Part shown: one piece after another, positions 8,520-22,000 of the stretch | How the letters are laid out: each line of letters starts with the position of its first letter | How positions within the stretch are numbered: position 1 is the first letter of the stretch | Assembly: GCA_001839685.1 (NCBI GenBank) | Contig: MLAK01000967.1 | Location: 13,817 to 42,207 of the forward strand | Direction: 5' to 3' | DNA from: Tritrichomonas foetus | Lineage: Eukaryota > Parabasalia > Tritrichomonadida > Tritrichomonadidae | DNA: 28,391 nucleotides | Notes under the pieces: model-generated | Database searches by the model: none | What the model saw: only the letters and a program-made list of their open reading frames with translations | What the model was told of the DNA's origin: nothing | Program-made: the position numbers and the translations under genes

Positions 8520-8987
8520 TGAAAATGGAAAATTTAACGTACAATTCTCATTCAAATCTGTCGAAACATTCAATCGAAAACGATAAAAGGATGAATATCA
8601 CAAGCAATGATTCCATCGAGCAAACTAAAGATTTAACACATTATTTCACCCATAAATATTTTATGAGCTTTTTTATGTCCAATGATTGAACCAATCATTT
8701 CGCTGTCATATTTCAAAATTCATTGTACCTTGTAAAGGGATGAGTTTTGATTATACAAATGAAAGGTCAAATATAGGTCAAAAGTGGAATTACCGCAAAA
8801 AAATCACATTTATTGGATTGTTTCCAAAGAAAAAATCTAATTAACTTAATCCAAAATCCATACAAATATTTAACAAGAGCACAAAATTAAAAAAAAACAA
8901 ATTTAAAAACTAAAATAAAAAATTATGACGATTGCAACTACATTTATTTAAACGTTTTTCATTTTTCAAATTACCCTATCAATCTAT
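8520..8987. other. Intergenic between coiled-coil gene and Myb gene
   Basis: 468 bp, AT-rich, with A-runs at 8800-8935. It contains the promoter side of the coiled-coil gene (TATCGTTTT near 8577-8585 on the minus strand) and the 3' side of the Myb gene. No ORF or RNA was recognised. Confidence 0.5.
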
Positions 8988-9680
8988 TCATGTTTCCTGA
9001 GGAGGAGGAGGTGGTGGCGGCGGCGGTGGAGATGCCTCCTTATTTCCATCCTTCACCAAACTCGGCATTGGACACTGTAACGGCTGCCCACTTGGCGGCA
9101 CTGGCTGTTGGTGGTCTGGCGAAGGCAAAGTCGGAATCTGAACGTTTGGATTCATCTGAGATAATTTTTTCGATTTTCTCTGAAGTTTATTGAATCGGTT
9201 TTTGAGGTTTATATCTGTTCTCCCCGGGAAGAATTTGACGAGGGCCGCCCACTGCGGGCCAAACTGCTGAGTATACGATAGGAGTAAACGGTCTTCTTCA
9301 AGTGTCCACTCACGAAGGGAAACAGTAGGCGATAGGTAGTGCTTCCATCGGTCTCTGCATTGTCGAGCTGTTCTGTTTTTGAGGGACTTGGCAATGAGGT
9401 CCCACTGCTTAGGTCCGTGTTCATTTACGAGTTGGCGCACAATTTCATCTTCTTCTTGAGTGAACTTTCTCTTTTTATGTCCATTGGTGTCGTTCTGGTC
9501 TGGATTATTTACAGGCGTACTGTTATTGATTGCCACGGGATTGATAATATTCGACGGATCGCCGATTTCGTTTGTTTTGTCCTTCACGGAAATTGCAGAA
9601 GTTTCGTCACATGCAGGCGGTGGTGGCTGGGGAATTCCAGCTGATTGGGGAATGGGAACGGTAGAAAGCGTTGGATCCAT
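8988..9680 (-). CDS. R2R3-type Myb DNA-binding transcription factor
   Basis: 230 residues, ATG to TGA. Residues 1-65 are Pro/Asn-rich and disordered. A basic GHKKRKFT leads into Myb repeat 1 (about 70-116), whose tryptophan-like positions include W93 and W112 (GPKQWDLIAKSL, TARQCRDRWKHYL). Repeat 2 (about 119-170) follows, with EWTLEEDRLLL, GPQWAALVKFFPGRT and KNRFNKLQRK. QCRDRWKHYL and the L-K-NRF recognition helices match c-Myb-like DNA readers, and trichomonads have many such two-repeat Mybs acting on initiator and MRE promoter elements. The C-terminus is Pro/Gln-rich and ends in ten consecutive prolines, encoded by a GC-rich tract unlike its surroundings. Upstream, 105-137 nt from the ATG, lies an E2F-like site joined to a Myb-type palindrome, so self-regulation is plausible (inference). 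Confidence 0.93.
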   Translation of the reverse strand: MDPTLSTVPIPQSAGIPQPPPPACDETSAISVKDKTNEIGDPSNIINPVAINNSTPVNNPDQNDTNGHKKRKFTQEEDEIVRQLVNEHGPKQWDLIAKSLKNRTARQCRDRWKHYLSPTVSLREWTLEEDRLLLSYTQQFGPQWAALVKFFPGRTDINLKNRFNKLQRKSKKLSQMNPNVQIPTLPSPDHQQPVPPSGQPLQCPMPSLVKDGNKEASPPPPPPPPPPQET

Positions 9681-10073
9681 TCTTTGAAAATCTTTTGATG
9701 AAATACAGAAGAATTTGAGCGTTTTCTTATCAAAAAGCTGAATAACCGTTGTAATGTTGATAAATCAATTTACAAATTCACCACTTTTCCGCGCCAAAGA
9801 CGACAACGGTTATCGTCAAATTATTAGCCTTCTCCCATATAATTTCATCTTTGACATTATGATATCATAAAAATATACTATAAATTTACTTATTATAAAA
9901 TTAGTATTGAATCTAGTTTTGATGAATATCACTTTCCATCTTTTTTTGACAGTTTCAGAAATATGGATATTTTTCCCTATGAAACATAAGCATTATTTAA
10001 TGATACAATGAATGTATTAAATTTGAATATAAATAAAATAGAATTGGAAATTAAACCAAAAAATACAAATAGT
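9681..10073. other. Intergenic: Myb promoter and dynein 3' region
   Basis: The left part is the Myb upstream region, with a TCA 5-6 nt before the ATG (TTTTCAAAGA-ATG) and the composite site at 9785-9817. The right part is featureless AT-rich DNA reaching the dynein stop codon, which reads TAAA on the coding strand; UAAA overlapping the stop is a reported trichomonad polyadenylation signal. Confidence 0.5.
9785..9817. promoter_or_regulatory. E2F-like site abutting Myb-type palindrome upstream of the Myb gene
   Basis: On the Myb gene's strand, TTTGGCGCGGAAAA (9798-9785) fits the E2F/DP consensus TTTSGCGC. It is directly adjacent to GACGACAACGGTTATCGTC (9799-9817), a near-perfect 19-bp palindrome. 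The palindrome centre AACGGTT contains the Myb core (AACNG), and its arm TATCGTC matches a reported Trichomonas Myb recognition element. The block is a GC-rich island in AT-rich flanks. Function is inferred, not shown. Confidence 0.5.
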
Positions 10074-13000
10074 TTATTCAAATATATCTGGAACGTGACA
10101 AATCAAAAACGTTCCTTCGGTAATGCATTGTTTATCCGTAGTTTCTGAAGGTATTGGAATATACCAAACAAAATTTCTTATTTCGCCGTCAATTCTTTCC
10201 TTTTGACAATCCAAAATGAAATCTTGCATTGGCATTGAAATAAAAAGTGGACATTGAAAAGCCCTTACAACTTTTGATGTTCTTTTTACAACAGTACAAC
10301 ATAGAGATGGCATTGGAATAATTGGATCCGTATTCAAATTCACTTTTATAAGTTTTCTTAAAGATTTATCGAAATTACCTCCTGTTAAATAAATATTTCT
10401 TAAGCTTATCGAATTTGGAACTTCGATATTAGTGAATGAGAATTCATATGTCATTGAATCAACAGTCTGGTTTTTCTCAAGTGTTGTTTGATGGAAGAAT
10501 GCATATAGTAATCCTTTAATGTTCCTAAGATAGCGTGCATCAACAAAATATGGCGCTTTTCCATCTTTTAGCCATTTTTTATAGAATAATTCTTTTTCAC
10601 TTAAAATTGTTGTGAATTTGTTTAAATTCTTTGTTCCATTATATCCAACAGCTTCTCTCCATAGTTTTGGTGTAATATGATTAGAAATATCTTCAATAAC
10701 ATCTATTGGCTGCTCAATAAAACTAATTAATATTACTTCAATTGCTTTATTGAAAGCAACTATTTCTGTCAGTAAATAAGACATCATTGGGTTATCAACT
10801 TTCTTAGTTGATATGTCAATTTTATTTGGCAAGACACCTCTTAAGTGTTCAATCTGAGAATCTACATGTGTATAAAGTATTGGCTGTGGATCAACGAATT
10901 TCAAAAATGGTTTTGCGATCCATCTTGATAAATTCCAATTCCTTACTGGTTCAGATGTTGATCGACTCATTAAAAGTACATCACATGTAGTAAATACAGG
11001 AAGTCTCTCAATTAAATGTGAATAATTAGAAATTGGCGCATCTGGAGGAATTGTCCATATATCGCATTCATCAGAGGTGGAATCAACAAATGTAAAATTA
11101 TCTTCAGCCATTTCTGGAGTAATTAAAGAATAAACAAGTGATCGAATCTTCCTTCGATCAAATGTATCAGTGCATCCAATTCCAAACATGTTTTCTTGGA
11201 TTGTTTCTCTTATGTTACGAATTGGAAGATCGGTCATAACATGTGCATCAATCATTGATCGAAGATAATCGATAACTTCTTTAACAGTAATTTCACTAAT
11301 TCTGAAACTATGTTGATATAGACCTAAAGGATTAATAAAAGTTGAAAAGTTAATCATTGCATATAATAAAATAATAACATATGACATCTTCTTCATCAGT
11401 TTTGCATTGGTAGAACTTCTAATACTTGTGGAATGATGTTGGTAAACTTGAATCATTTGATGTCGAATTGATGGATAATCTTCGATATTCATTCTGACTG
11501 AGGCAATTAACAAATCAACAGGCAAATATTTAATTGTATGCGTTAAAATAACAAGCCTAAAGTTGTTTGTTACTGTTGCCCCACTTGTCAAGTAAGAATA
11601 AATATCAGCAATACATCTGGCAACTCGTTTTGATGGCTTATCATATTGAATTGCAATCCAAGTTCCATGTGATGTGGCTGATGTAATATTTTTATAGGCA
11701 TTTTGAAGTGTCTCTTCATCATCATATAAAGGATATAATTCAAATGAATCCATTCTATTTCTCATCATGACAAAATGCTCGAGCAAAGTAATGACATCAA
11801 CACCATCTTTCATCATAATTATTACAGGAGTCATTGAACTTCCTGAGAAGAATGATTCAATAGGAAATATTGGGAGAAAACTTGCATAATCAGGTGAAAA
11901 ATTAGATGAAAGGAACATGTTGAAGCATTGATAGAAATCAATAATATTGGCGAATTTAAGCTGTTCGAAAATATCACTTGAACTATCTATATAGTTGGCT
12001 TCAACACCAGCATTATATTCTTCGACTATATGATTAGCAATAATGTCAAAGTCATCATCTGTATATTTATCTTCTTTCTTACCCATTAAAAATGTTGCAG
12101 TAAACATTAAAAAGATTGCTTCTTCAAATGACATTGATGGAAGTATACCTCTCATTAAAACATTCATTAGAGAATTTCGGAGTTGAGTATGTCCTTCAGG
12201 TTGTATAAGACCTGGTTTAACACCTGATGATGAAATTCCAGTTTTCACAAGTGATAAAAATCTTTCAAATGGAAGAACATAATCAGGTGCAGCTCTTGGT
12301 AAATATCTGCTCACTGCAAGCCATATTGTATCACAAAAATCTATATGCTCTAAGAATGGCTCGACTGTCATTGCATGCTCATTCTTAATTCGATTAAAAT
12401 CAATAGTGACATTCATGACAGTAAAGAAGCATTCTTTCGCTTTTAGAAGCTCACCAAACAATTCTTCATCTTGTAAGAAGTCATAAGATTCATCTTCTTT
12501 AGATTTAGTTTCAATTTGTGAAATATGCTCAAATGTAGATTTTTCATATTTCACCATTTCAACTCGATAATGCGTTTCTGCAGAGCTAACTGAAACAACT
12601 CTAGGTAACATATCTGGATCGAAAAAGTTCACAAAAGCACCCGAAATACTTTCATTTGCTGTTGATCCTGCAGAATTACTTACATCAATAATGCCAACAC
12701 GTGAAAGTAAATCAATTGGTATTTTACTAATTGATCTATGCGATGTAAACATATATAAACGAAATTCAGAGAGAAGTCTAACATCAGTTCCTGTGATTGA
12801 AACTTCGACCTCATCTTTGTTTTGACTTAGCATGGCTATTAGAATTGATTCCAATAATGGATTCATCCAATTAACATCTGTTAATACCAGAGTTTGACCA
12901 AGTTGCATCGCTTCAATCACTTTTTCTTTTAATGAGGAAGAAATTGCTGAGATTTTAACAAGCTTATCTTTATTGATTTGATTACATAAGAAAGAATATA

Positions 13001-16000
13001 CTATACGATCAGGATCAATTATTAATGGGGTTCTTCGAATTGCTCTTAAATGATGAAAATCTCTTGTTGTTTCATGTGATGAATGCTGTGCTTTATCAAT
13101 TTCTTCACCATTGACTTCAAGTTGTGAAGCAACATAATACATAAAACTATCATTAGTTGAAGTAATGAAAACTTTACCCATTTCTATTGAAATGAAAGAC
13201 ATTAATTCTGTTTTCTGAGCATTATTTAGCATTCCACCATAAACCATGTATGAAGCATAAACAATGGTATTACCAATGACTAATTTTAGATCATCATTAA
13301 ATTGAGATGAATCATGATTCCACTTAGCAATTAGTTTTGGAGTATTCTTAAATAATGCATTAATATTTCTAAGTTTAGTTTGGAGTTCTGTAAATTCTTT
13401 CTTTAAATTACTTCTTTCTGCTACAGATTGAGAAATCAAAGCCTCTTCATTTTCTAATTCAGCAGCTAATTTTTGAATTGATTCTCTTTCAGATGCTGTT
13501 TCTTTCATATATTTCTGATAGGCATTTGTTTTATCATCAAGATCAACTTGATGATTCTGGATCTTGATTTTCGTTGTGTTATAGATATAAATCGAATTTA
13601 TCCAATCAAATAATACACCTAAACCAGGTGCAATCGTTTCCATATCATCATGATTGAAATTATTCGTTGCAAAACTTTGCTTGATATTCGGTAAAATATC
13701 TTGTGGAATATTTTTGTAAGCAATCCTATTGGTTAATGTAGATACCAAGTTAATGTTTGTTGCTAGTGCGAGACCATATGTTTCATATTTTGGTGGATTT
13801 TCAACAAAGATACAAAGTAATTCAAAAAATGCTTTGTACATTGGAGATGGTTGTTCTGCAGTTAATTGAATAACTTTTATATCCTTTTCTTGTAAAGCAT
13901 TTACTTTTTCTAAATGGGTTTCAACTTGTGTCTCTGCAATACTGAGTTCACCTCTAAATTGCGTTAATTCATCTGCAAGTTGATTAATTTCAGCCATTTT
14001 AAGATGCTCTTCCTCTTGTAATTCATTCGATCTTTTAGAAATTATGTCTTTCTTTTCTTCGAATTTTACTTCTAATTCATGTGCAGCATTGTCAATTTTA
14101 TCAATTTCAGGTTTAAGTTGATCAAGTCTATTTTCAGTTTTCACTTTCTCTTCATTCGCTTTATGAAAGAACTTAAGAGCAATATCAATCTGTTGATGTT
14201 TGTATACAATATTTTCTTTACTGACCTTTAATTTTGTATTAAATTCATCAAGCAAATCATAGAAACGATTAATTGGCAATTGTGGAATGCTTTCTTTGAC
14301 ATAAAAATGAATTTTTGTGAGTAAATTTGGTAATTTTTCTGGGAGTTTTAATATTTCTTCGGTATTTGATAATGAAATACTTGCAATATTTTCGAGATCC
14401 GCAACACTACTGATTTCGAATCTGATTCGATAAATTGATGGATATTTATTATCTCGGAATGGATTATTTGTGTCATCTATTGACAATACAACATGAAGTT
14501 TTTGCCTAAAAATGTCACTAATTGAAACAAATGATAATAAGTTCTGATCCTGGTTCTGAGATTGCAGTTTGCTATTCTTTAAATAAATATCATACAGTTC
14601 ATCATCAGACAGAAATGGTGTAAAATCATGATTGACGATAAGATTAATTAGCATGTTCACATCATTATGATTATCATTAGTTAATCTCATAAATAGTACA
14701 TAATTAGTTCCAAGTGTGATACATTCATATAATGTATCTTTTACAGTTGCTTTAAACGGATTTAGATCAAGATCAACAAATTTGAATTCCAATTTATTTG
14801 ATATAAATCGAGTAATGCTTTTCCTGTTTGATCCTGGTATTCCGAATAAAAAGCATGATCCACCTGGATAGCTTATTGCTCTTTGAAGAAGTAAAAGCTG
14901 ACTAACAAGTTGCTTAGAGAAAGTAAATTTCAATTTGCAATGGCTTTTTCTGTTGTAACTTGCTAGTCTGCTTGAAAATTCATTAGTTAATTGTTCATAT
15001 GATTGCTCTTCAACTTGAACATTAAATGTTTTCATATCATTTGTAAGAAGTATTGAAGTTGTATGCATTTCTTTCTTTTTATTGAAGATGTTGAAAGCTT
15101 CTGATTCAATGTCGGATGCAAATAATGAATTAAAAAGATTTTCAAATTTGGTAAGTTCTTGCGCACTTCGATTCTTTAAATGAAAATAGCCAAAATTCAT
15201 TTCATTCAAGAGTGTTAAAGTCAAATTTAATTGAGCTTTATCACTTTTACTACCTTTTTCATCTAAGAAACTTAGAATTTGTAGCGGCTGAAATACGTTG
15301 AATCCTTTTGGCGCAGTTGCATCAATTATAGAAAATGCTCTTTCTGAAAAATCATTTGGTAATCCAAAGTAATTACTAACTTCCATGAAAATATACTTTT
15401 TAGTAGAATTTGATGGTTCAGTTAAGTGAATCGGATTAAAACATGATAAAAATCTTGCCGAGAATTTTTCAATGCAATTTGAGGTAACAATGATAAAATA
15501 ATTTCTTAATTCTATCAAATCGAGATATTTTGGATCTTTGGGTGAAACTTTGGGTGCCTTACTAGAAGAAGCTATCATTCTTACGAATTCAACAACAGTT
15601 AGATTTTCAGGGTCAACATTTTCGAATATTAAGGCAAATATTTTTGTTTCTGGTAACATGAAATATTTTTTCTTGGCTGCTGATGAGTGGAGATGTATAA
15701 AGTTTAACATTGATGAACTTGTTGCAGTTGGCCCACTTGGTATTAAAACAGGAATAACTTCTGGATTCTGTGAAAGGAAGAAATGAAGGAAATGAGTTTT
15801 CCCGCATCCTTTGGGACCAAATAAAAAGATGTTCTGGGTATTTCTTGCATGTATTTGCGCTTGTTGCAGTTTTGGTATAAATTGTGCAGTAACAATTGAA
15901 ACGTCATCGATAAATTTGGTCGAAATAATTCGATCAAGTCTCCTAAAATATGGTTTCTTATCTTTAAGATGAGTTAAATCAACTGGAATAAAATTACCTT

Positions 16001-19000
16001 TATAATATTTCAATGATTGCAACGATGGTCTTGGATAGGTTTCCCAAAAGTGATCAGGAACATTAAACCCTGTCCACTCATTTGGAATAGTAAGTGAAAA
16101 TGTTGTTCGAATCCATTGTTCAAAAGTATTAAGTTCTTTCGATTCAATAATATTGGAAAATATTGTAAAGAATGATATAATTAATGAATTTCGAATCTGA
16201 TTCAGATCACTTTTATCAATATACATTTGCTGTATATAGCAAATTGCATATTCCAAGCATTTATGTGACAGAGACTCCAAAATGAGTTCTTTCCCACCAC
16301 TTAAATTCAAATTTCGATTATTTAAGTAAATATAATTAGGAGTGTTCAAAACTTGTTCAGCAATTTGTGGCATGATTTCATTAATAAACAACTTTTGAGT
16401 AGTTTCAAGTGCTATTTCATCGAATCCATGTAAAATTTTGCTTGGAAGATACTTTTCACACGGTTTTCCTTGACTTTTCATCAAAAGAATTCCACAAATA
16501 GAAAACAAAGATGGTGATACATTTTCAAGGGATTCTGTTTCAACAATAAAGCGTAATTTTGTCGAGAATATAAAGGTATCAAGTGTACTTAGTCTGCATT
16601 TTCCCTTCCCTCCACCTGATATTATTTCCAAAAGATTTGATAAAAATGGTTGTGTTAAAGGTCCATTGAATCTTACGAATCCTATATGAGTTGAAGCAAA
16701 TTTATTGAGATTAGAAAGGAAAGTATTCAATTGCCCAGAAAGCTGAACTCGACCTAGTGATTGATCTTCGATTAATGTGCCAAAGATTCCATTGGCTGTA
16801 TCTGAATTTTGGTATATATCAAATGACCGTACAGGTTTAATATTTGGGAACTTGTTGGTTATTTCAGGATTCTTCGAAAGTTTTTCCAAAACAGTTGCCA
16901 AAAGCTCAGTTATATATGTTTTTCCTGAATGAGGTTCACCAACAATAAATACACATGGATAATGACGACAAAGCGAGATTAAGTTTGTTGCTTGTTTGAT
17001 ATAATATTTATTTGTAGTAAGTTTTTTCAATTCTTCAACGATGAGGGCCTCGACTTGTTCGTCATAAAAGCAATTCGAATGCAACAAATGATCTTTAAAT
17101 TCATCAATATTATTAAATAATCGAAATGTTGAATAAAGGAGCTGATAAAATGACTCGATATGATTTTCGTGAATATTCCGTATGAATTCACGATGAAATG
17201 CTCTTGCAACAACATATTCTTCAGTTGTTCGTGAAGATTCATAATAATTAACAAAAGCAGCTCCTTTTGAATGCATCAACTGTCTTAAATTCTCATGAGC
17301 ATTATCAAGAAGAAGTAATAATATTTTAGATTGTTGTTTTACACAAAGATAATCAAAGGTTTCGGAAATTGTTGAAAGGAGAGAAATAATTTTAACTGAA
17401 AGATGCTTGGTTGATTTGAAACCTAATGAAATTAATTTGATTTCTGCAATCAGTCTTAAATCAGGTGCTGCATATGAAACAGGTTTTAAAAGTGTTCTGA
17501 GTTGAGGTGGTACATTGGTACTATCAAAGAATGATGCATCTGAAGTAACAAAAAACCTACATGTTTTCTGTAATTCAACAATTTTACCATTAAGATTGAA
17601 TCTTGTTCCTCCTGAATTTTGAGCGATTGAAATGTTTCTCATTATTTCATAAATAAAAGATAAGTTTGTATGCGATTGATTATGTAGATTATTTAAGCAA
17701 AGCCAACAACCTGTTGAAGCTGCTCCCATAAAAAGTTGTGTAATGAGATCAAAAGAGTAGTCTGGAAAAGATGGAGCAAAGTAAATGAATCGACCATAAT
17801 TAGCTGCAATATATGTCATTAATTGTTTCTTCCCAATTCCATGCGATCCAAACAGTAGTGGAAACTTGTTATTTATCATTGATTCACAGATGTTTTTAAT
17901 ACATCTTTCAGAAGATGGCGTATGAATAAATTGAAGTTCACTTCCAAAGAATTCATATCCATGTTCAACTTGGTTTTCACCAAAGTTTACATAAAGCGAA
18001 GAATTACCGATATTAAAAACTAATCTAATGTGATTTGACCAATTAATTGCTTGTGAATAATGAGAGAATTTTTCTGATAATAATCGAATTTTCTGTACAT
18101 GATAATTGAGTAATGAAATAACAGAAGAAAGCTTCAGTAATTCATTTGATGCAAGTGGTGAAGCCATTGTTGCACACATATCACGAATTCTTTGTTGAAC
18201 CACATTTTCAAAATTCGGTAAGGCTCTTGAGTTATTATCAATATTATGGAAGCATTCTTCCATATCTCTTGCAAAGGCAACCTGTAATGTTAAAATGGAA
18301 ATATGCGTATTGAAGGCCATCACCCAATCGGACATATTACCGGATTGATATTTGGCAATTGAAGTCGCAAGATTTGATCGTAAAGATTTGTGAACTTCAT
18401 TGAAAATATTTGGAATCCATGTGTCAAATGAACCTTCGCAATGAATTGTATTATCGAAGGCCATAGACTCTCCAATTTCATTAATTATTCCAAATACCTT
18501 TAATCTTGAAAAATCTTGAACTGCTACACTTGAATATTTGGTTTCTGCGTCACCATCATTAGCACGGAAATCAAATCCACGAATATTCATAAATATCTTA
18601 GAAATATGTTGATTAAAAACAGAGAAATCATTAGTTGAAATCAACGAAAGAACTTCATCATTACTAAGTAAATAAAGTCTTGGGAGAAGTTCACGTTTAG
18701 TATCAATATACTTAATCAATGACGATAAGATAATTTCTAATGTCTTATTGTTTTCTGTTAACATTTCCAGAAGTGCTGGAAAAGAGCACACTTTGAAAAG
18801 TGTGATGCTTTCAATTGTATGTTTAATTAAAGAAACCCATCTTCGTTTAACCATGATGAATTTTGATGTCTGTTGTGGTAAAAGTGATTTAAGTTCATCT
18901 GATGAAAAAACTGGAGCAATAACTAACCAATTTGATTGGAAAACTTCCCATGCTGTTAAAATTTGAGCAATATTTTCTAAATCACTGCTAAGCTTCAAAA

Positions 19001-22000
19001 CTTGATCTCTGATTCCCTGAACATATTTGATTTGAAGCATATTATAAATTTGGATTTGTGTATCTGCAATATCCTTAAATGTTGCATCAAGAGATCCAAG
19101 TAGTAAGGAATCTTCTGATTTAATTTGTGAATCAAGTAATGGAAGAGTAACATCTTCCCAGTGAGCCAATAAAGCATTGAAATCTGCTTCAAGCTGAGAT
19201 TCTCCTTGTGAAGTTGACGTAATTGATATAATGATATCTTTTTCCTTCAATATTCCTAATTGTAAAAGTTCTTCGATTTTAATTTGCTGATAATAAGCAT
19301 TTGGCTGACCGCATAATTCAAATAGTTTATTCCAATGATGAAGTTGCATTCTCCCTGAAGAAAGGAGTTGAAGTGAATCAAGATATGGAGTAATTCCTTC
19401 AAGTTTTATTTTTAATTCATCAACAAGTGGATTTGGATTTGTTAATGATTGATGAATTTTGTTTACATCCTCTGCTAATTTTAATATTCGTTCTGTAAAT
19501 TGTGGCATGTCAATCGAAACAAGTGCAATTGTAGAAACAATTTTATAAATTGATTTCCATTCTGCTACATCTGTATAAATATTTTCCATTAGATCTGCAT
19601 CAACTTTAACACTTCCATAAATTGCAAAATCATTTAAGTGAATATTCAAAATTTTCTCACAACGCAAAAGTTCTTGAATTTTTGGTTCCAAATTTATTAT
19701 TTTTCCTTTAAGTTTTAGTGTAGCAGGAAGTAAGTTATCAGCATCAGTCAAAGAAATTGACGTTGGATATGATGTCACAATGTCATGATATTTTTGAAGT
19801 TTTCTATCATACCTTCGAAGCTCCTGTTGTAATACAAACAAATATTTATCAGATATTAAATCCTTTATATCAATTGCAGCTTGAATATCATGTTTAAATG
19901 ATGCAAAGTTTGAATGAAGAGGGGTAACAGATTCTTCAGTTGGATCAACTTTAATACCAGGAAACAGTTGAAAGATTCCTTGCATTTCATCAATAAAAGT
20001 AATTTCTGTTGCTAAGAATGGAGTAAGCCTTTGGGTTCGATCAATAAAATCGCAATAATTGACATAAAATTCTAAACTTGTTGGTTCTCGTTTGAATTTT
20101 CTTCCACATGATTTGATTATTGAAGTAATCATTTCTTGTTTCTTCTGTGTAATATCTTTTAAAATTGCATGCATATCAGATAAACATTTCGATGGAATTG
20201 GTGCTAATGTTGCACGAAGTTGTCGAGAATCAATATATAAAGCTCCTCGAACAGTGCATGCTCTAAATTTTGCTAATTTTTCTTCATCTTTTTGGAAACG
20301 AGAAATATCACTTCGAACCTTATTGAAATCAGCTGTTAATTCTTTTGCAGGATCAAATGATAGATAGGGACAGCCATCTTCAATTGTAAATAAATCAATT
20401 GCTGGTTCATTACCTCCTCTTTCATGAAGATAACGTTTAGCATCCCAATTTAAACCAGTTTGATAAATTTGATAAAAATCTAAAAACACTTGAGAAATCA
20501 CCTCAGCATCGTGATAAGAAGATGTTATAATATTTACAATATGTTCTTCAATTTGAGAAATTGAAGAATTACATCGAATAAAATCACTGAAAGAGGGACC
20601 ATTTTCAAATAATTGTCCAAGATTTGGAATATTTTCACGTAATCTTAATCGTAGTTTAGGAGCCATTAATAATCTTGGTAAAGTATTCAAATGATCTAAC
20701 GATTCATGTAATGAATTCTGTGTAGTTTTAATTAATTCATCAAGTGAAGGATAAAATACAACTTTTCCATCATTACTAAAAGAAACTTCAATTTCAAAAA
20801 TTGATGCCATATCTGAAGCAACATTTTCTTCAGCCATCGACCAACATTCATAACAACTTGATGATAATGATTCAATAATTAAAGTATCAGCTAATCGAAT
20901 AAAGTCACAAAATGCAATAATTTCTTTTTTAACAACATCATTTCGTCTTAAACTTTCTGCATATTTTTTCCTCTCTAAAACCTTTAATTGACCAAGATTT
21001 GGATTTCTTCTTTTTATTTCTGAAAAATCTGAATCTTGAACAACTAATCGAGCCGGATCTCGAATATCAATATCTAATTGTACCAGAGCATCTACGATTT
21101 TATTTAAATATTCTTGAAAATTATTATCTAACAATTCGCGATTTTCAGCTTCAGCTTTACGAAATTCTTCAAGAGTATATTTTTTCTGTGTGTTAAAAGA
21201 TAGTAAATATTTTTTAATAATATTGTCAGGTGTTTCTTTGATAAATTGAAGAGCGGTTTGATAAAAGACAAAATTATTAATAATTGAAAACTTCATGACT
21301 TTATCTGTTAATTGATTATATCTTTGACGCATGACAAAATTCTTCCAAATTTTAAAAGGTTTCCAAATAAAATAAAACTTAAAAAGTTTGAATTTTTTCA
21401 AGGTCATGAAATTGGATGATTCTTTTGCCCATCGATCAAGTGAAAAGTTTTCTGTATTTCCATCTGGATGAATGTGTGTTACACCATTTGCAGACATTGT
21501 AAAATATTCTGGCGTAATTTCTGCAAAAGGAACTTTTATTAATTCATAAGGATTAAAGAAGGGGCTCCTTTTATCACCTTTGTGAATTAAATAAATAAAA
21601 CGATGACCTCTTCCATCTTTTCTTTTTGAGAAATATGCAAGTGGATCTTCTGGGAAATCAATTGATAGTTTTTCGTTCTCAATATGCTTTTGGTATGTCT
21701 GAACAGTGCCTTCACCAGGCTCTCTTAATTGAGCTAGCTTTTGATTTGTCAAAAGTGATGGCATTAATTGTGCAGCACTTGGATTTAATGCTGTTTTTGG
21801 ACGAGCTGTTACAGTTTTCTTTCTCGCTGATTTCATTTTTGTGGCTTTCGTTTTAATTGCAAGAAGACATGGATTTTGCGTTCGCAACATTGTGTCTCCG
21901 TGATCTGGCGCTGGATTAACAACATCAAAGGTTTGAAGTTCGTGGTCAATATTCGATGGTTTAAATAATCCTCTCATTTGGCGAGCACTTGTCACAGGCC

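Noticed and set aside
8990..9193. Plus-strand ORF opposite the Myb C-terminus
   Set aside because: Antisense shadow of the GC-rich proline tract; the minus-strand Myb frame has clear domain support.
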